Below, one piece after another: positions 44,141 to 53,827 of a DNA stretch of 64,000 nucleotides. Under the pieces are notes generated by a model. The model made no database searches. It was given only the letters and a program-made list of their open reading frames with translations, and was not told the origin of the DNA. Every line of letters starts with the position of its first letter. The first letter of the stretch is position 1. Both the position numbers and the translations under genes were made by a program. The DNA comes from an uncultured Clostridia bacterium (GTDB lineage Bacteria > Bacillota > Clostridia > UBA1381): positions 1 to 64,000 of the forward strand of contig CAKSQL010000009.1 of the NCBI GenBank assembly GCA_934486735.1. Direction: 5' to 3'.

Positions 44141-46342
44141 CTATTTTTTCATGCCATACATAAATGATTTCAAATCGTTTATGTCCCAAAGGAAAAATTT
44201 CACTTTTTTCCAGCTTTCAAGCTTGTCTGTCGGAATATTGAGAGAAAATTCTCCCTTTCCGTCCTCTGAAAGTTCTTTTTTATCCGTTTCAATAACAATC
44301 ATCTTATTATCCGCAGTGTAAACCGCAGCGGCAAAACAAAGTTCGCCCAAACCTGCATACCTTTGATTGTCAACGCTGACCTGTGCCTTAACCGTTTCAC
44401 CCGGCTTTATATCGGAAATTTTCGAAACTTCCCTATCCGCCGCCTTGAATATCAAATCCGTATCAAAGCCGTTGTTATTAATTTTTCCGGAATTTAATGC
44501 TCCGTTGTAAACAAATACTTCCGAAACACTGTTCTGCGGTGCCTTGAAACTGAATCGGAATGAACCCGTTTCATCGGTCGCAGCCTGATTTATGTAATAG
44601 TTCGCTCCGTTTTTTTCGGCTGCCCTGATAGTCACCTCGGTGTTTGCGCTTTCTATTCTTCCCTCGGCAATTATATTCCCATTTTCAAGCGAGAGATTAA
44701 ATGATTTTTCTTTCTTCGGCTCTTTGCACACAAGAAACATCGGTTTGAAATCGGCTGTGAATGCCGAATCTGCCAAAAGGGATGAAACTGCTCCGTATGC
44801 GTCATAGCAAGCAATTTCTTTGCCGCTGTTTGCTTTTGAAAGGTCGATCAAAACCTTTGCGTTATCCCCTCCGCAGCTTGACGATACTTGATTTGCGTTT
44901 GCCGAAAGCTGAATCTGTCTTTTCTTGCCTTTTTTTGTCCAAAGCACGAATATATCCTCGTCCGTAACTCTGTCCCGAAACTCGTAAAGCGCATAATAGC
45001 TGTTGCCTTGCCATTTCTTCACAAAATCTGCGTTTGCAAGAATATTATTCGCATTCAATAACATGCTGTGCGCTGCTTTCGGAGTTCCATCGTATTCGAG
45101 CATTCCGAAATTCGCCTCGGTTGAAGATGCGTCCAAACCGCTGTCATGCAATTCATAAAAGAATATCTTATCAATTCTGTCATCCGACTTAAATTCAATC
45201 GCCGTCCGCACATTATATGCGCCCTGCTGCTCATCTGTGTATCTGCCTGTCGAGGTCATATATCCGACCTCGGTTATCCATATAGGCAAATTCAATCCGG
45301 CATCCATAATCACTTTCTTGTTATTTGTTATCATCTGTTCAAGAGTAAGCGACGATTCATCGAAAACTCCGCCGTACCAGCAGCTGTACGGATGCAGGCT
45401 GACCGCGTCCATATAAGCTCCGCCGCCTGCATTAAGTACCGCTTTTGTATATTCCGGTCTTGCTCCGTCCTCGGAAATACCCAAAATATACGCGTCCTTA
45501 TTCACCGACTTAACCGCATTATACGCGGTTTTCATAACTTGAACATAATCCGCTGCACTTGCGCCGCCCGGATTAAAAATCTCATGATTCGGCTCGTTCC
45601 ATATTTCAAAATATTTCACTTTTCCGCAAAACTCTTTTGCAACAAACTTGCAATAGTTTCCGAAAGCTTTAAGCTGCTCTGTTCCAACCGGCATCCCCGG
45701 TGTTTTCGTGCCCGTATAAAGAGAATTTCCAAATGCAAGAATCAAAAGAACCTCAATACCGTTTCGGTTTGCATAATCCACATAATCCTTTATATGCTGC
45801 GGAATTTCATATCTGCCCTTTGTTGTCTCAACCTTGTCCCACCTGCATTCATCTCTTATCATAGTGAAACCTGCCGCCTTTGCCGCTTTCATATCCGAAA
45901 GCTTTCGAAACGGCTGGTTATAATCATAATGTGTACAGACGCCCATATCGGAAAATGAGCTTTTTCCCTCAAAGACATAAATTGTTTTTGATGCCGACAC
46001 AATCTTTTTACCTTTCAAAAGCCTGGAAAGCAAAAGGTTATATTTGCCGCTCTCCGGAGCGGAAAGCAAATATGTTACATCTTCCTCATCAGCCGGCACA
46101 AATTTACTCGTAACACTGTCAAAAACAATGCCGTCTTTAATGAGCGATAAATCTATTTCCATCGGTTCACTCGCACTGCCGGCATTTTCCGCAGTTATAC
46201 TGACTTCAATCGTTTCGCCGACATTCCCGTACTCCGGGCAGCTTTTGAATGTAATTTTTGCGTCTGCCGCAAATACGGACGGGAAAAGCCCCGGCAAGAA
46301 TATACATATTAAAAACAGTGCCGCCGTTCTTATGATTTTCAT
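44141..46342 (-). CDS. secreted clan GH-A glycoside hydrolase, GH39-like
   Basis: A 733-residue exported enzyme. Signal peptide 1-25; an Ig-like domain to about 125; a (beta/alpha)8 barrel with acid/base Glu in FEIWNEPN near residue 248 and a likely nucleophile in PIWITEVGY near 343; then beta-sandwich domains. The final domain ends WKKVKFFLWDINDLKSFMYG, the F-x-W-D module shared with other secreted proteins here. The catalytic domain is a paralogue of that in the 1,145-residue gene. The substrate is unknown: a plant cell-wall glycan is likely. Confidence 0.85.
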   Translation of the reverse strand: MKIIRTAALFLICIFLPGLFPSVFAADAKITFKSCPEYGNVGETIEVSITAENAGSASEPMEIDLSLIKDGIVFDSVTSKFVPADEEDVTYLLSAPESGKYNLLLSRLLKGKKIVSASKTIYVFEGKSSFSDMGVCTHYDYNQPFRKLSDMKAAKAAGFTMIRDECRWDKVETTKGRYEIPQHIKDYVDYANRNGIEVLLILAFGNSLYTGTKTPGMPVGTEQLKAFGNYCKFVAKEFCGKVKYFEIWNEPNHEIFNPGGASAADYVQVMKTAYNAVKSVNKDAYILGISEDGARPEYTKAVLNAGGGAYMDAVSLHPYSCWYGGVFDESSLTLEQMITNNKKVIMDAGLNLPIWITEVGYMTSTGRYTDEQQGAYNVRTAIEFKSDDRIDKIFFYELHDSGLDASSTEANFGMLEYDGTPKAAHSMLLNANNILANADFVKKWQGNSYYALYEFRDRVTDEDIFVLWTKKGKKRQIQLSANANQVSSSCGGDNAKVLIDLSKANSGKEIACYDAYGAVSSLLADSAFTADFKPMFLVCKEPKKEKSFNLSLENGNIIAEGRIESANTEVTIRAAEKNGANYYINQAATDETGSFRFSFKAPQNSVSEVFVYNGALNSGKINNNGFDTDLIFKAADREVSKISDIKPGETVKAQVSVDNQRYAGLGELCFAAAVYTADNKMIVIETDKKELSEDGKGEFSLNIPTDKLESWKKVKFFLWDINDLKSFMYGMKK

Positions 46343-46422
46343 ATCCGGTATCCTTTCATTATTTTATACAGCTACCCTTAAATCAAAGGTCTGCAATCTG
46401 TTTTTTTAAAGGAGGTGCAGAG

Positions 46423-46453
46423 AGCTGTGTCTAACCAATCAGTCGACACAGCT
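46423..46453 (-). repeat. hairpin after the tandem-repeat protein gene
   Basis: AGCTGTGTC / GACACAGCT, nine perfect pairs with a 13-base loop, between the 883-residue and 733-residue genes. It is 17 bases from the stop and has no immediate T-run; it may be a processing site or a weak terminator. Confidence 0.5.
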
Positions 46454-46469
46454 TTCCGCCGATTAATAA

Positions 46470-49121
46470 TTAGAATTCCAAATTAGTTCCGTAAGGAATC
46501 ATGCTTGTTATCTTATCCCATGCAAATATCTTCACGTTGTCAGCTTCCGCATTTGCCGGAAGATCAATTGTAATCTCAGCTGTCATATTCTCATACTCAG
46601 ATTTTGCAAGAGTAACCGGCTTGTAAGTAACGCCTGTCATTTCTCCGTTTTTGTAATATGCCGCAATTATAAGCATTTCCTTATCTTCATTTGTAGAATT
46701 AACTATCTTAACCGAAACATTTGCGGTTTGCGCCGCCTTAAAGTCTGCAACGGTCGGCGTGGTATTTCCGCCTACCTTTGCACCGATCAGGCTTATTGCA
46801 CAATCTCCGTTGTCTGCCGCAAATGCAAAACTCTTGTTATCTTCAAGTGTTCCGCCCGCCAAAGTTTTAATATCTTTTGTAAGGATGAGCTGATAGTTTT
46901 TGCCCGGCTCGAGAAGCTTAGACAATGTCATTGCATACACATTGCCATTCAAGGCACCCGTATAAGCAACTGTCTTGTCATCGGTAACATTTTTCAAAAC
47001 AACTGTCTTATCTGTCAGAGTGTTTTCTCTGACAGCTGTGCCGAAATCAATCTTAATTACCGAGGTTGAAGCGGAAACTGTACCTGCCAGCGCCGTTTCT
47101 TCTCCGTTTGCCTTTACAATGCTTATGTTCGAAGCCTCAACATTAATCGGCTCAAGCACATAATTTATGCTTAAATCATCAACGTAGATTGCGCCGTCCG
47201 AACCGGAGTATGTCTGTACAAAAAGGCTTGATATATCCGCAAACTCCTCATTTCCTCCGATAGCTTTGACATCTCTGTTCATTTTTGTATATGTAAATCC
47301 GTCAACAGTTACGGAAACATCATACTTCTTTGTGTCCATATCTATCGCTGCTTCTATCTCAAACCATTTTCCTGCCTGGCTTGCACTTGCGCTGTAGTCG
47401 TCAAATTCGCAGCTGCTGTTGTTCCAGTCTGTATTTGTGTACATGCCACTCTGAGTTAAGAATACAAATGATAAATATTTATTCTTGGAATCTCCGAGTC
47501 CGATATGGAAAATCGGAGCTGTTGTGCCATACTCAACCTTGAATTTGCCCTTATAAATAACCTTTCCGCTTGTTATCGGTGTTTTGAGAGCTCTCTTTAA
47601 CATGTTATTATCCACCGATGTTCTGGATAGTTTAAGTGCCTTTCCGCCGTTCACTCCGTCAGTTTCCGCAAGTTCAGCTTCAACATCTCCGTAAGCATTT
47701 TTCCACTGTCTTCTAAGCATTGCCGTGTTGGCATAGCTTTCAAAGTCATCTCCGATAACAATGCTCGGATCCTCGGGCTCGGGTTCTTTATATTCCGAAA
47801 CGCTCACATCATCAAAATACACCTCGGCTACGCCGTTTGAGCCGCCCCATGTCTGAATAAACACTTCGCCTATATCGGTTATATTAGTGCTCGTTCCCAC
47901 TTGAACCATCGGACATTCTTTAGATGTGTATTCTTTCGTTCCGTCCCAAACCGTAATGTCATATTTATGGGTATCCATATTTATCTTTGCTTCAACTTCA
48001 AACCATTTATCATCTACGGAGTTTTTCGGATATCCCAAGTTGATTCCGCCTGCCCATGTTGTGTTTGAATACATACCGTCTTTTGAGAGATAAACAAAAT
48101 TCATGTTCTGTTTTCCGGTTTTATCTCTGATACCAACCAAAAACGATCCATTGTTTGCGTTTTTGATTTTGAATTTACTCTTGTAAACAACCTCTCCGTT
48201 TGTGATTTCCTTTTCAAGCTTTCGAGCCATCATATTGTTGTCACCGCTCTGAGTTGAAGTTCTTGTAAACTTCATAACCTTCGAGCCGTTATCCGAAACA
48301 ATTTCAGGGATTGCAATTCCGCCGTTCTGTACATCTTTCCAAACTGCTCCAAGTGCCGTATTATCCGCATAGCTTTCAAAATCATCGCTGAACCATGGAT
48401 CGGCAGGCTCTGCCGGTTTCGGCACACTGACGCTCACATCATCAAAATACACCTCGGTTGTGCCGTTTGAGCCGCCCCATGTCTGAATGAACACTTCGCC
48501 TATATCGGTTATATTAGTACTCGTTCCCACTTGAACCATCGGACATTCTTTAGATGTGTATTCTTTCGTTCCGTCCCAAACCATAATGTCATATTTATGG
48601 GTATCCATATTTATCTTTGCTTCAACTTCAAACCATTTATCGTCTACGGAGTTTTTCGGATATCCCAAGTTGATTCCGCCTGCCCATGTTGTGTTTGAAT
48701 ACATACCGTCTTTTGAGAGATAAACAAAATTCATGTTCTGTTTTCCGGTTTTATCTCTGATACCAACCAAAAACGATCCATTGTTTGCGTTTTTGATTTT
48801 GAATTTACTCTTGTAAACAACCTCTCCGTTTGTGATTTCCTTTTCAAGCTTTCGAGCCATCATATTGTTGTCACCGCTCTGAGTTGAAGTTCTTGTAAAC
48901 TTCATAACCTTCGAGCCGTTATCCGAAACAATTTCAGGGATTGCCATTCCGCCGTTCTGTACATCTTTCCAAACTGCTCCAAGTGCCGCATTATCCGCAT
49001 AGCTTTCAAAATCGTCACTCATCCCCGCATTCCATTCGTCTGTTGCCGAGACAGGCACAACAAGAATTGATATCGTCATCACAGCCGCCAAAAAGGCGCT
49101 TAATTTTTTCATGATTTTCAT
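46470..49121 (-). CDS. secreted tandem laminin-G-like domain protein
   Basis: An 883-residue exported protein. The start at 49121 gives a good signal peptide (MKIMKKLSAFLAAVMTISI...). Three domains of about 205 residues begin DDFESYA and contain FEVEAKINMDTHKYDI and YFDDVSVS, a concanavalin/laminin-G-like sandwich that usually binds glycans; domains 1 and 2 are nearly identical. A Big_5-type Ig domain (about 660-780) follows, and the last 100 residues form the module ending VKIFAWDKITSMIPYG. No catalytic motif is seen, so a binding role is likely. It lies between the two GH-A hydrolase genes. Confidence 0.85.
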   Translation of the reverse strand: MKIMKKLSAFLAAVMTISILVVPVSATDEWNAGMSDDFESYADNAALGAVWKDVQNGGMAIPEIVSDNGSKVMKFTRTSTQSGDNNMMARKLEKEITNGEVVYKSKFKIKNANNGSFLVGIRDKTGKQNMNFVYLSKDGMYSNTTWAGGINLGYPKNSVDDKWFEVEAKINMDTHKYDIMVWDGTKEYTSKECPMVQVGTSTNITDIGEVFIQTWGGSNGTTEVYFDDVSVSVPKPAEPADPWFSDDFESYADNTALGAVWKDVQNGGIAIPEIVSDNGSKVMKFTRTSTQSGDNNMMARKLEKEITNGEVVYKSKFKIKNANNGSFLVGIRDKTGKQNMNFVYLSKDGMYSNTTWAGGINLGYPKNSVDDKWFEVEAKINMDTHKYDITVWDGTKEYTSKECPMVQVGTSTNITDIGEVFIQTWGGSNGVAEVYFDDVSVSEYKEPEPEDPSIVIGDDFESYANTAMLRRQWKNAYGDVEAELAETDGVNGGKALKLSRTSVDNNMLKRALKTPITSGKVIYKGKFKVEYGTTAPIFHIGLGDSKNKYLSFVFLTQSGMYTNTDWNNSSCEFDDYSASASQAGKWFEIEAAIDMDTKKYDVSVTVDGFTYTKMNRDVKAIGGNEEFADISSLFVQTYSGSDGAIYVDDLSINYVLEPINVEASNISIVKANGEETALAGTVSASTSVIKIDFGTAVRENTLTDKTVVLKNVTDDKTVAYTGALNGNVYAMTLSKLLEPGKNYQLILTKDIKTLAGGTLEDNKSFAFAADNGDCAISLIGAKVGGNTTPTVADFKAAQTANVSVKIVNSTNEDKEMLIIAAYYKNGEMTGVTYKPVTLAKSEYENMTAEITIDLPANAEADNVKIFAWDKITSMIPYGTNLEF
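47801..48390. repeat. 590-bp tandem repeat unit, copy 2
   Basis: Nearly identical to 48431-49020 (period 630 bp including the linker); only a few base changes were noticed, for example the codons for SNGVAE versus SNGTTE. It encodes the second laminin-G-like domain. Confidence 0.9.
48431..49020. repeat. 590-bp tandem repeat unit, copy 1
   Basis: Encodes the first laminin-G-like domain. The high DNA identity, including synonymous sites, shows recent duplication or gene conversion; the third domain, at about 47150-47760, is clearly diverged. Confidence 0.9.
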
Positions 49122-49231
49122 TTTTCCACATTCCTTCCTAATATTTTGTAATAAATTTATTCTTATCCGGGGAAAAGCATTTTCTGTCCTCCCCGTATAA
49201 TACGAAATTTCACAAGGCTTGTGCCTTTTTA

Positions 49232-52200
49232 TCACTCGGCAAAATCAAAGCACTTGAACAAAGCCGCACTCTTTGTTGTTCCGATTCCGTCGGTGTACAT
49301 CATATAACCCTTTCTCATCGGTCCATCGTTATCATTCATAATAAGTGAGAACGATACAGAACTGCCCTCGGTGGGCTTAAAATTCCTGTCAACCGTCTCA
49401 GACCATGGGAGTTTCATTTCATAACAGGTTTTTGTTCCCTCGCGCTTTATTTTAAGCTCAACATTGCTAACCTCTCCGCCGGGGAAAAAGTCGGTGAGCG
49501 ACGAGAATCTGTAAAGAGACGGTCCGTCCTTTAAAAGCGCTATGCCATATTCGTTAAATTTTGCGGATTTCAAATGATCCGGCTCTCCTTCCGCAATTCC
49601 GAACTGGATACTGTCACCCTGCCACATGCTTCCCGGAACATTATCCTGACAGAACACATCGTCCTCAGATTCGACCGCAAGATAGAAATAGTCATCATCC
49701 CATGCTGTCCATGCCTTGAAACTCGAATCCTCCGGACCGTTCCACGCCTCGCCAAGGTTATAATATTTGTCCTCACTGCTCACATCAAGCGGGCGCCCTA
49801 TCCATTCGCCCTCGGAGATTACTCCGTCAATTGTCGGCGCAGTTTTTATTCTCGGCATCAAAACCAAATTACCGTTCATGAGTCTGACACGCTGAGATTC
49901 CAATCTTATGCTTTTCTCCGCACGTACGCTTTGCCCGTTATCAAGTTCTGCCAAAATGCTGACGTCATAATATTTCTTTTCGACAGCTCGCGGCATGGTG
50001 AGCGGAACAACAATGCTTTCACCCGGTCTCAAAGCACTGAAATGCGCCGTATTGGAATTATCGCTAATCTCTTGCGGCTCTGTGATTTTACAGCTGCCGG
50101 AGTAAGAGGAAACCTCGCTCATATTTTTTATTGTGACATTCGCGGTGTATCGGTCAAGGCTTTTCTGATTCCTGTTTTCCGAAACAGTCAGCGTTATCGG
50201 CTCAATAATATCTACATATATTTTTGTACTTCCAACCAAATTGTCACCGTCGTAAAAGTCAACATTTATTTCTTGTTTTCCGACCTTTGTGCTATCGGAA
50301 GTCACAAGTTTTATTTCTCCGTTGCCGCCCGAAAGCTTGTCATCCTTATCAGTAATTACCAACGCACCGGGAATTTTTGCCTCAACCCTCAAATCTCTTT
50401 TTTTTGCATCAGTAAATTTAAGATTGAAGTGATCTCCGTTTGCAACGATTATGTTGCTGTCGCTGCAGGTTATCTCGGTATCGGAAACGGTGCATCTTGA
50501 ATAGTTTCCTTCAATATATATAGGTCTGTCTCCCAGTGTCACTGTAAAGGAACTGTTTTCCATGCTGCCCAAAACATTTCCGTACATATCAAGAACGTTC
50601 GCCTTTCCGTCTACTCGGAAAGTTACATTTTCCGCTTCCTGCTTGTCAGACCAGATAACATTTAGCCGTTCGCCGTTTTTCTTTGTAAATTGGTATGCCT
50701 GACGCTTTTCACCAATATCCGGTCTTGTTTCAATTTCCGCATCCGCAAGCAGCTTGTTCATCTCGGTTACAGCGACATAACTGCGCTTTGCAGACCATGC
50801 AGTGTTCGGAGCGGTGAAGTCAGGTGCTTCGTCTATGCTCTCAATTGTTTGAGTACCGTTTGTTTTATGACCCACAAGCCCGAAGTTGGATTCCTGAGCG
50901 CCTATCTGTGTACCCTTGTTTTGCAAATTGTACAAATAATATCTGTCAATCAGTTGCTGCCCGACTCCGATAACATATGACTGAATCAGATATATCGCCT
51001 GTTTCTCGGGAGATACACCCGCGGGACACGCATTTCCGGAAGTGAATCCCATTTCGGTCAGCCAAACTTCTTTTACATTCCCGTTTCCGTACTTTACCAT
51101 AACATCACGCAATTTCTGCAAATCGCTTATGTATGTGTCCTGTGAAAACCGTCCGTTCCACTGATACGGATGCACCGAAACCGCGTCACAATAATCATAA
51201 ATCCCAAGTTCCATGCACATAGTAACGTTTGGAATGTCACTTCCCGCCATGCCGAATATAACAACCTGTATATCCGGATATTTTGCCTTAATTGCCGGAT
51301 AACATGCCTTAGTCAATGCAGTGTACGGTCCCATCGCAGTCGCTGCATCAACTCCGCCGTTAAAGCTCGAATGGTTCGGCTCATTCCAGATTTCAACGGA
51401 ATCTATCTGGTCATGATATTTATCAAGCACCGCCATCATATATTTAACAAATGCGTCAATCTCTTCTGTAGTGCTCGGTATCCCAGAACCCGAACCGTAA
51501 AGTTTGTTCGAAAACGCGGCGATATAATGCAGCTTCATTTTGCGATCTTCAATGACATAAGGATAATCCATGTCTCCGGGAAAATCGTAAACTCCGCGCT
51601 TTTTCTCAACATCTGCCCACCTCAGCTCATCGCGCAGTCTTGAAAATCCTGCCTCCGCTGCAATTTCAGTAGTTTTGTATTTATCACACCCTTGCAAAAC
51701 GATATGAGTACAAGCAATCATTTTGTTATTCTTCGCTTCGCTCTCTTTAAATTTATTGACTATCGAAAAATCATGAACTCCAAGCGATTTTGACGTTTTT
51801 TTCTCGCCGCCCTGCTCATATTCGACTATGCTTTCCTCCGAAACCTTATAGATTCCGAAATTTTTTGCATTGACAACCCATTCATAGTCAAACTTTTCGC
51901 CCGGCTCAAAGCTTCTTTCAAAACTTTCCTTTTGAATTTGATTTCCGTATTCATCATAAACTGCCCAGTTGTATTTCATATCGAGCTTTAAATCGGTAAC
52001 ATTTTCAAAATTCCACACGAGCTTTTTTTCCTCGTCTCCGCCGAAAATATTTCCCGTGCTCGCCGAGGTCAAGGCTCTCGATATCGGTTTTCGCGGAAAA
52101 CATTTCTCAATCTCAACTTTTCCTATTATAATATCACTCGACGACACACTTTCGCCGACGATCGAATACAGCGCAATATTAAAATCGGTGTTTTGCCACG

Positions 52201-52669
52201 TTCCGCGATACGCTGCATCATTCACATAAAACGTATAGCTTTTCCAAGTTTTTGAATCGGTCATTCTTACAATATCAGTATGATCCTCCATAATACCGTT
52301 GACATTGTTCTGAACCGAATCGTATCTCAGAGTGAAATAACCGTTTCCCTCATCAAAATAATCCACAGTCACCGTTGTTGCTACCCCGTCGGGTTCTTCC
52401 GGGAATACAGCGTCATCCAAATCCAGTTTCATGAAATAACAGCGGTTTGCCTTAATCATTCTGAGTGCATTTCTTCCTGCACGCTTAATATAGTCAAAAC
52501 TGTTATCAACTTCTCCGAAATTCATTTGCTTGATATTTGTATATTCCGGTGTACCCTTTGAAAAATCCACAATCGCTTTGTCGCCAATTTCTGCCGAAGC
52601 CGTCGGTGCAACAAGCAGATTTACGGCAAAAACGAATACAAATAATGCCGAAACAATTTTCTTTATCAT
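49232..52669 (-). CDS. large secreted GH-A hydrolase with CBM9-like domain
   Basis: A 1,145-residue exported enzyme. Signal peptide 1-26; an N-terminal beta-sandwich (about 30-190) that resembles a carbohydrate-binding module; a (beta/alpha)8 barrel at about 310-650 with SVEIWNEPNHSSF (acid/base) and EVWLTEMGF (likely nucleophile); Ig-like domains; and a CBM9/DOMON-like end (about 965-1145: PTIDGVISEGEWIG, YFYLAVESEDD, DSIQFGI). AAAAGGAGG precedes the start. It is first in the surface locus and divergent from an AraC gene with shared operator-like repeats. Confidence 0.88.
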   Translation of the reverse strand: MIKKIVSALFVFVFAVNLLVAPTASAEIGDKAIVDFSKGTPEYTNIKQMNFGEVDNSFDYIKRAGRNALRMIKANRCYFMKLDLDDAVFPEEPDGVATTVTVDYFDEGNGYFTLRYDSVQNNVNGIMEDHTDIVRMTDSKTWKSYTFYVNDAAYRGTWQNTDFNIALYSIVGESVSSSDIIIGKVEIEKCFPRKPISRALTSASTGNIFGGDEEKKLVWNFENVTDLKLDMKYNWAVYDEYGNQIQKESFERSFEPGEKFDYEWVVNAKNFGIYKVSEESIVEYEQGGEKKTSKSLGVHDFSIVNKFKESEAKNNKMIACTHIVLQGCDKYKTTEIAAEAGFSRLRDELRWADVEKKRGVYDFPGDMDYPYVIEDRKMKLHYIAAFSNKLYGSGSGIPSTTEEIDAFVKYMMAVLDKYHDQIDSVEIWNEPNHSSFNGGVDAATAMGPYTALTKACYPAIKAKYPDIQVVIFGMAGSDIPNVTMCMELGIYDYCDAVSVHPYQWNGRFSQDTYISDLQKLRDVMVKYGNGNVKEVWLTEMGFTSGNACPAGVSPEKQAIYLIQSYVIGVGQQLIDRYYLYNLQNKGTQIGAQESNFGLVGHKTNGTQTIESIDEAPDFTAPNTAWSAKRSYVAVTEMNKLLADAEIETRPDIGEKRQAYQFTKKNGERLNVIWSDKQEAENVTFRVDGKANVLDMYGNVLGSMENSSFTVTLGDRPIYIEGNYSRCTVSDTEITCSDSNIIVANGDHFNLKFTDAKKRDLRVEAKIPGALVITDKDDKLSGGNGEIKLVTSDSTKVGKQEINVDFYDGDNLVGSTKIYVDIIEPITLTVSENRNQKSLDRYTANVTIKNMSEVSSYSGSCKITEPQEISDNSNTAHFSALRPGESIVVPLTMPRAVEKKYYDVSILAELDNGQSVRAEKSIRLESQRVRLMNGNLVLMPRIKTAPTIDGVISEGEWIGRPLDVSSEDKYYNLGEAWNGPEDSSFKAWTAWDDDYFYLAVESEDDVFCQDNVPGSMWQGDSIQFGIAEGEPDHLKSAKFNEYGIALLKDGPSLYRFSSLTDFFPGGEVSNVELKIKREGTKTCYEMKLPWSETVDRNFKPTEGSSVSFSLIMNDNDGPMRKGYMMYTDGIGTTKSAALFKCFDFAE

Positions 52670-52688
52670 TAATATCCTCCTTTTGCAA

Positions 52689-52771
52689 AATTATGCCAAA
52701 CATCCAAATCTGTTTTTTTTGAAATGTTTGGTATAATTTTAGGCGTTTTAACAAAATTTATACCAAAATAT
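52689..52771. promoter_or_regulatory. three operator-like half-sites in the divergent region
   Basis: AATTATGCCAAACAT (52689-52703), its inverted form ATGTTTGGTATAATT (52724-52738), and TTTATACCAAAATAT (52757-52771) share a TTATRCCAAA core, with centres 33-35 bp apart. AraC-family proteins bind such repeated 15-17 bp sites; control by the adjacent AraC regulator is likely (inference). Confidence 0.65.
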
Positions 52772-52783
52772 GCCCCAAACAGA

Positions 52784-52812
52784 TTGACATTCAACAACTT
52801 TTATGCTATAAT
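52784..52812 (+). promoter_or_regulatory. promoter for the AraC gene
   Basis: TTGACA (52784-52789), 17-base spacer, TATAAT (52807-52812): full consensus, about 125 bases before the likely start codon. Confidence 0.85.
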
Positions 52813-52938
52813 TGTATCATACAAAAGAGAAAATTTCTATCATAATCGTATCGTCTTTTTTACAAAATCGTGTCATTTTAAGAAAGAAAAAAGGTTTTAA
52901 TTGCAATATATACCATTATGCATAAAAAGAGGTGTGTC

Positions 52939-53802
52939 ATGAAAACAATACGAAAAGGAATCGATAATGAGCTTATTTTCGGACATTTTTTCGACCCGTC
53001 CATGCCTATTTTTCATGTTATGGCAGGAATTACATTCCCCGACCCAAATTATGAAATGCAGCGTTTTGACGAACCGAATTATACTTTTGAGTATATAATT
53101 GACGGCAAATGCGCCGTTCAGATAGATGATAATATTTTCACTGCCGAGACAGGAGACGTTATAATTTTTCCGCCGAGTACGTTTCAACATTTCTATTCGG
53201 ACAAGAAAAACCCCGTAAAAAAAATATGGGCTATATTTAATTATGATTTTACCTTTGTTGAAATGCTCGTGAAAGCTTATCGCCTGGATGGCATTATGCA
53301 TGTGAAGAATGTATCGCATACGGATATTCCGACCATTTTGGAGGAAATTGTATATATAGTACGCAATCGCCCGGATGGCTTTTCCAGACGGCTTGAACTT
53401 GACATCCATAAACTGATCGGCGAAATTTCCGATTGCGCCGCATTGCAAGACGAAGAATGTTCAATTGCCGAACTGGGGAAAAGACATATTGACAGAATGC
53501 TTAACATGCATTTTAAAATAGATGATATATGTAAGCTGATAGGGACAAGCCGCTCGCAGTTTTTCCGAAGCTTTAAAAAGGAGTTCGGCATTTCTCCAAC
53601 GGTGTATATAATCGATCAAAAAATAAATCTGTCCAAGCAAATTCTGACGGAAGGCAACACTTCCATAACCGATATTGCAAACTCGTTCGACTTCTCGAGC
53701 GTGGCTCATTATTCAAGTACGTTTAAAAGAATTGTCGGCTGCACACCACTGGAATATCGAAAACGCGCCGCAGCACATGAAGATAAAAAAGTTTCCGAAT
53801 AA
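52939..53802 (+). CDS. AraC family transcriptional regulator
   Basis: A 287-residue regulator with an N-terminal cupin sensor (YTFEYIIDGKCAVQIDD; GDVIIFPPSTFQHFY) and a C-terminal double HTH (KIDDICKLIGTSRSQFFRSF; SITDIANSFDFSSVAHYSSTFK). The start at 52939 has GAGGTG six bases ahead; an in-frame ATG at 52918 lacks this. It is divergent from the 1,145-residue hydrolase and probably activates the surface locus in response to a sugar. Confidence 0.9.
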   Translation: MKTIRKGIDNELIFGHFFDPSMPIFHVMAGITFPDPNYEMQRFDEPNYTFEYIIDGKCAVQIDDNIFTAETGDVIIFPPSTFQHFYSDKKNPVKKIWAIFNYDFTFVEMLVKAYRLDGIMHVKNVSHTDIPTILEEIVYIVRNRPDGFSRRLELDIHKLIGEISDCAALQDEECSIAELGKRHIDRMLNMHFKIDDICKLIGTSRSQFFRSFKKEFGISPTVYIIDQKINLSKQILTEGNTSITDIANSFDFSSVAHYSSTFKRIVGCTPLEYRKRAAAHEDKKVSE

Positions 53803-53827
53803 AATACCGCCCGCAGACGCAGAAATA

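Noticed and set aside
47801..49020. CRISPR or phase-variable repeat array
   Set aside because: Only two long units that encode protein domains; no short repeats with unique spacers anywhere in the window.
49574..50500. 308-codon plus frame opposite the large GH-A hydrolase
   Set aside because: Antisense shadow with no start signal and no recognisable protein.
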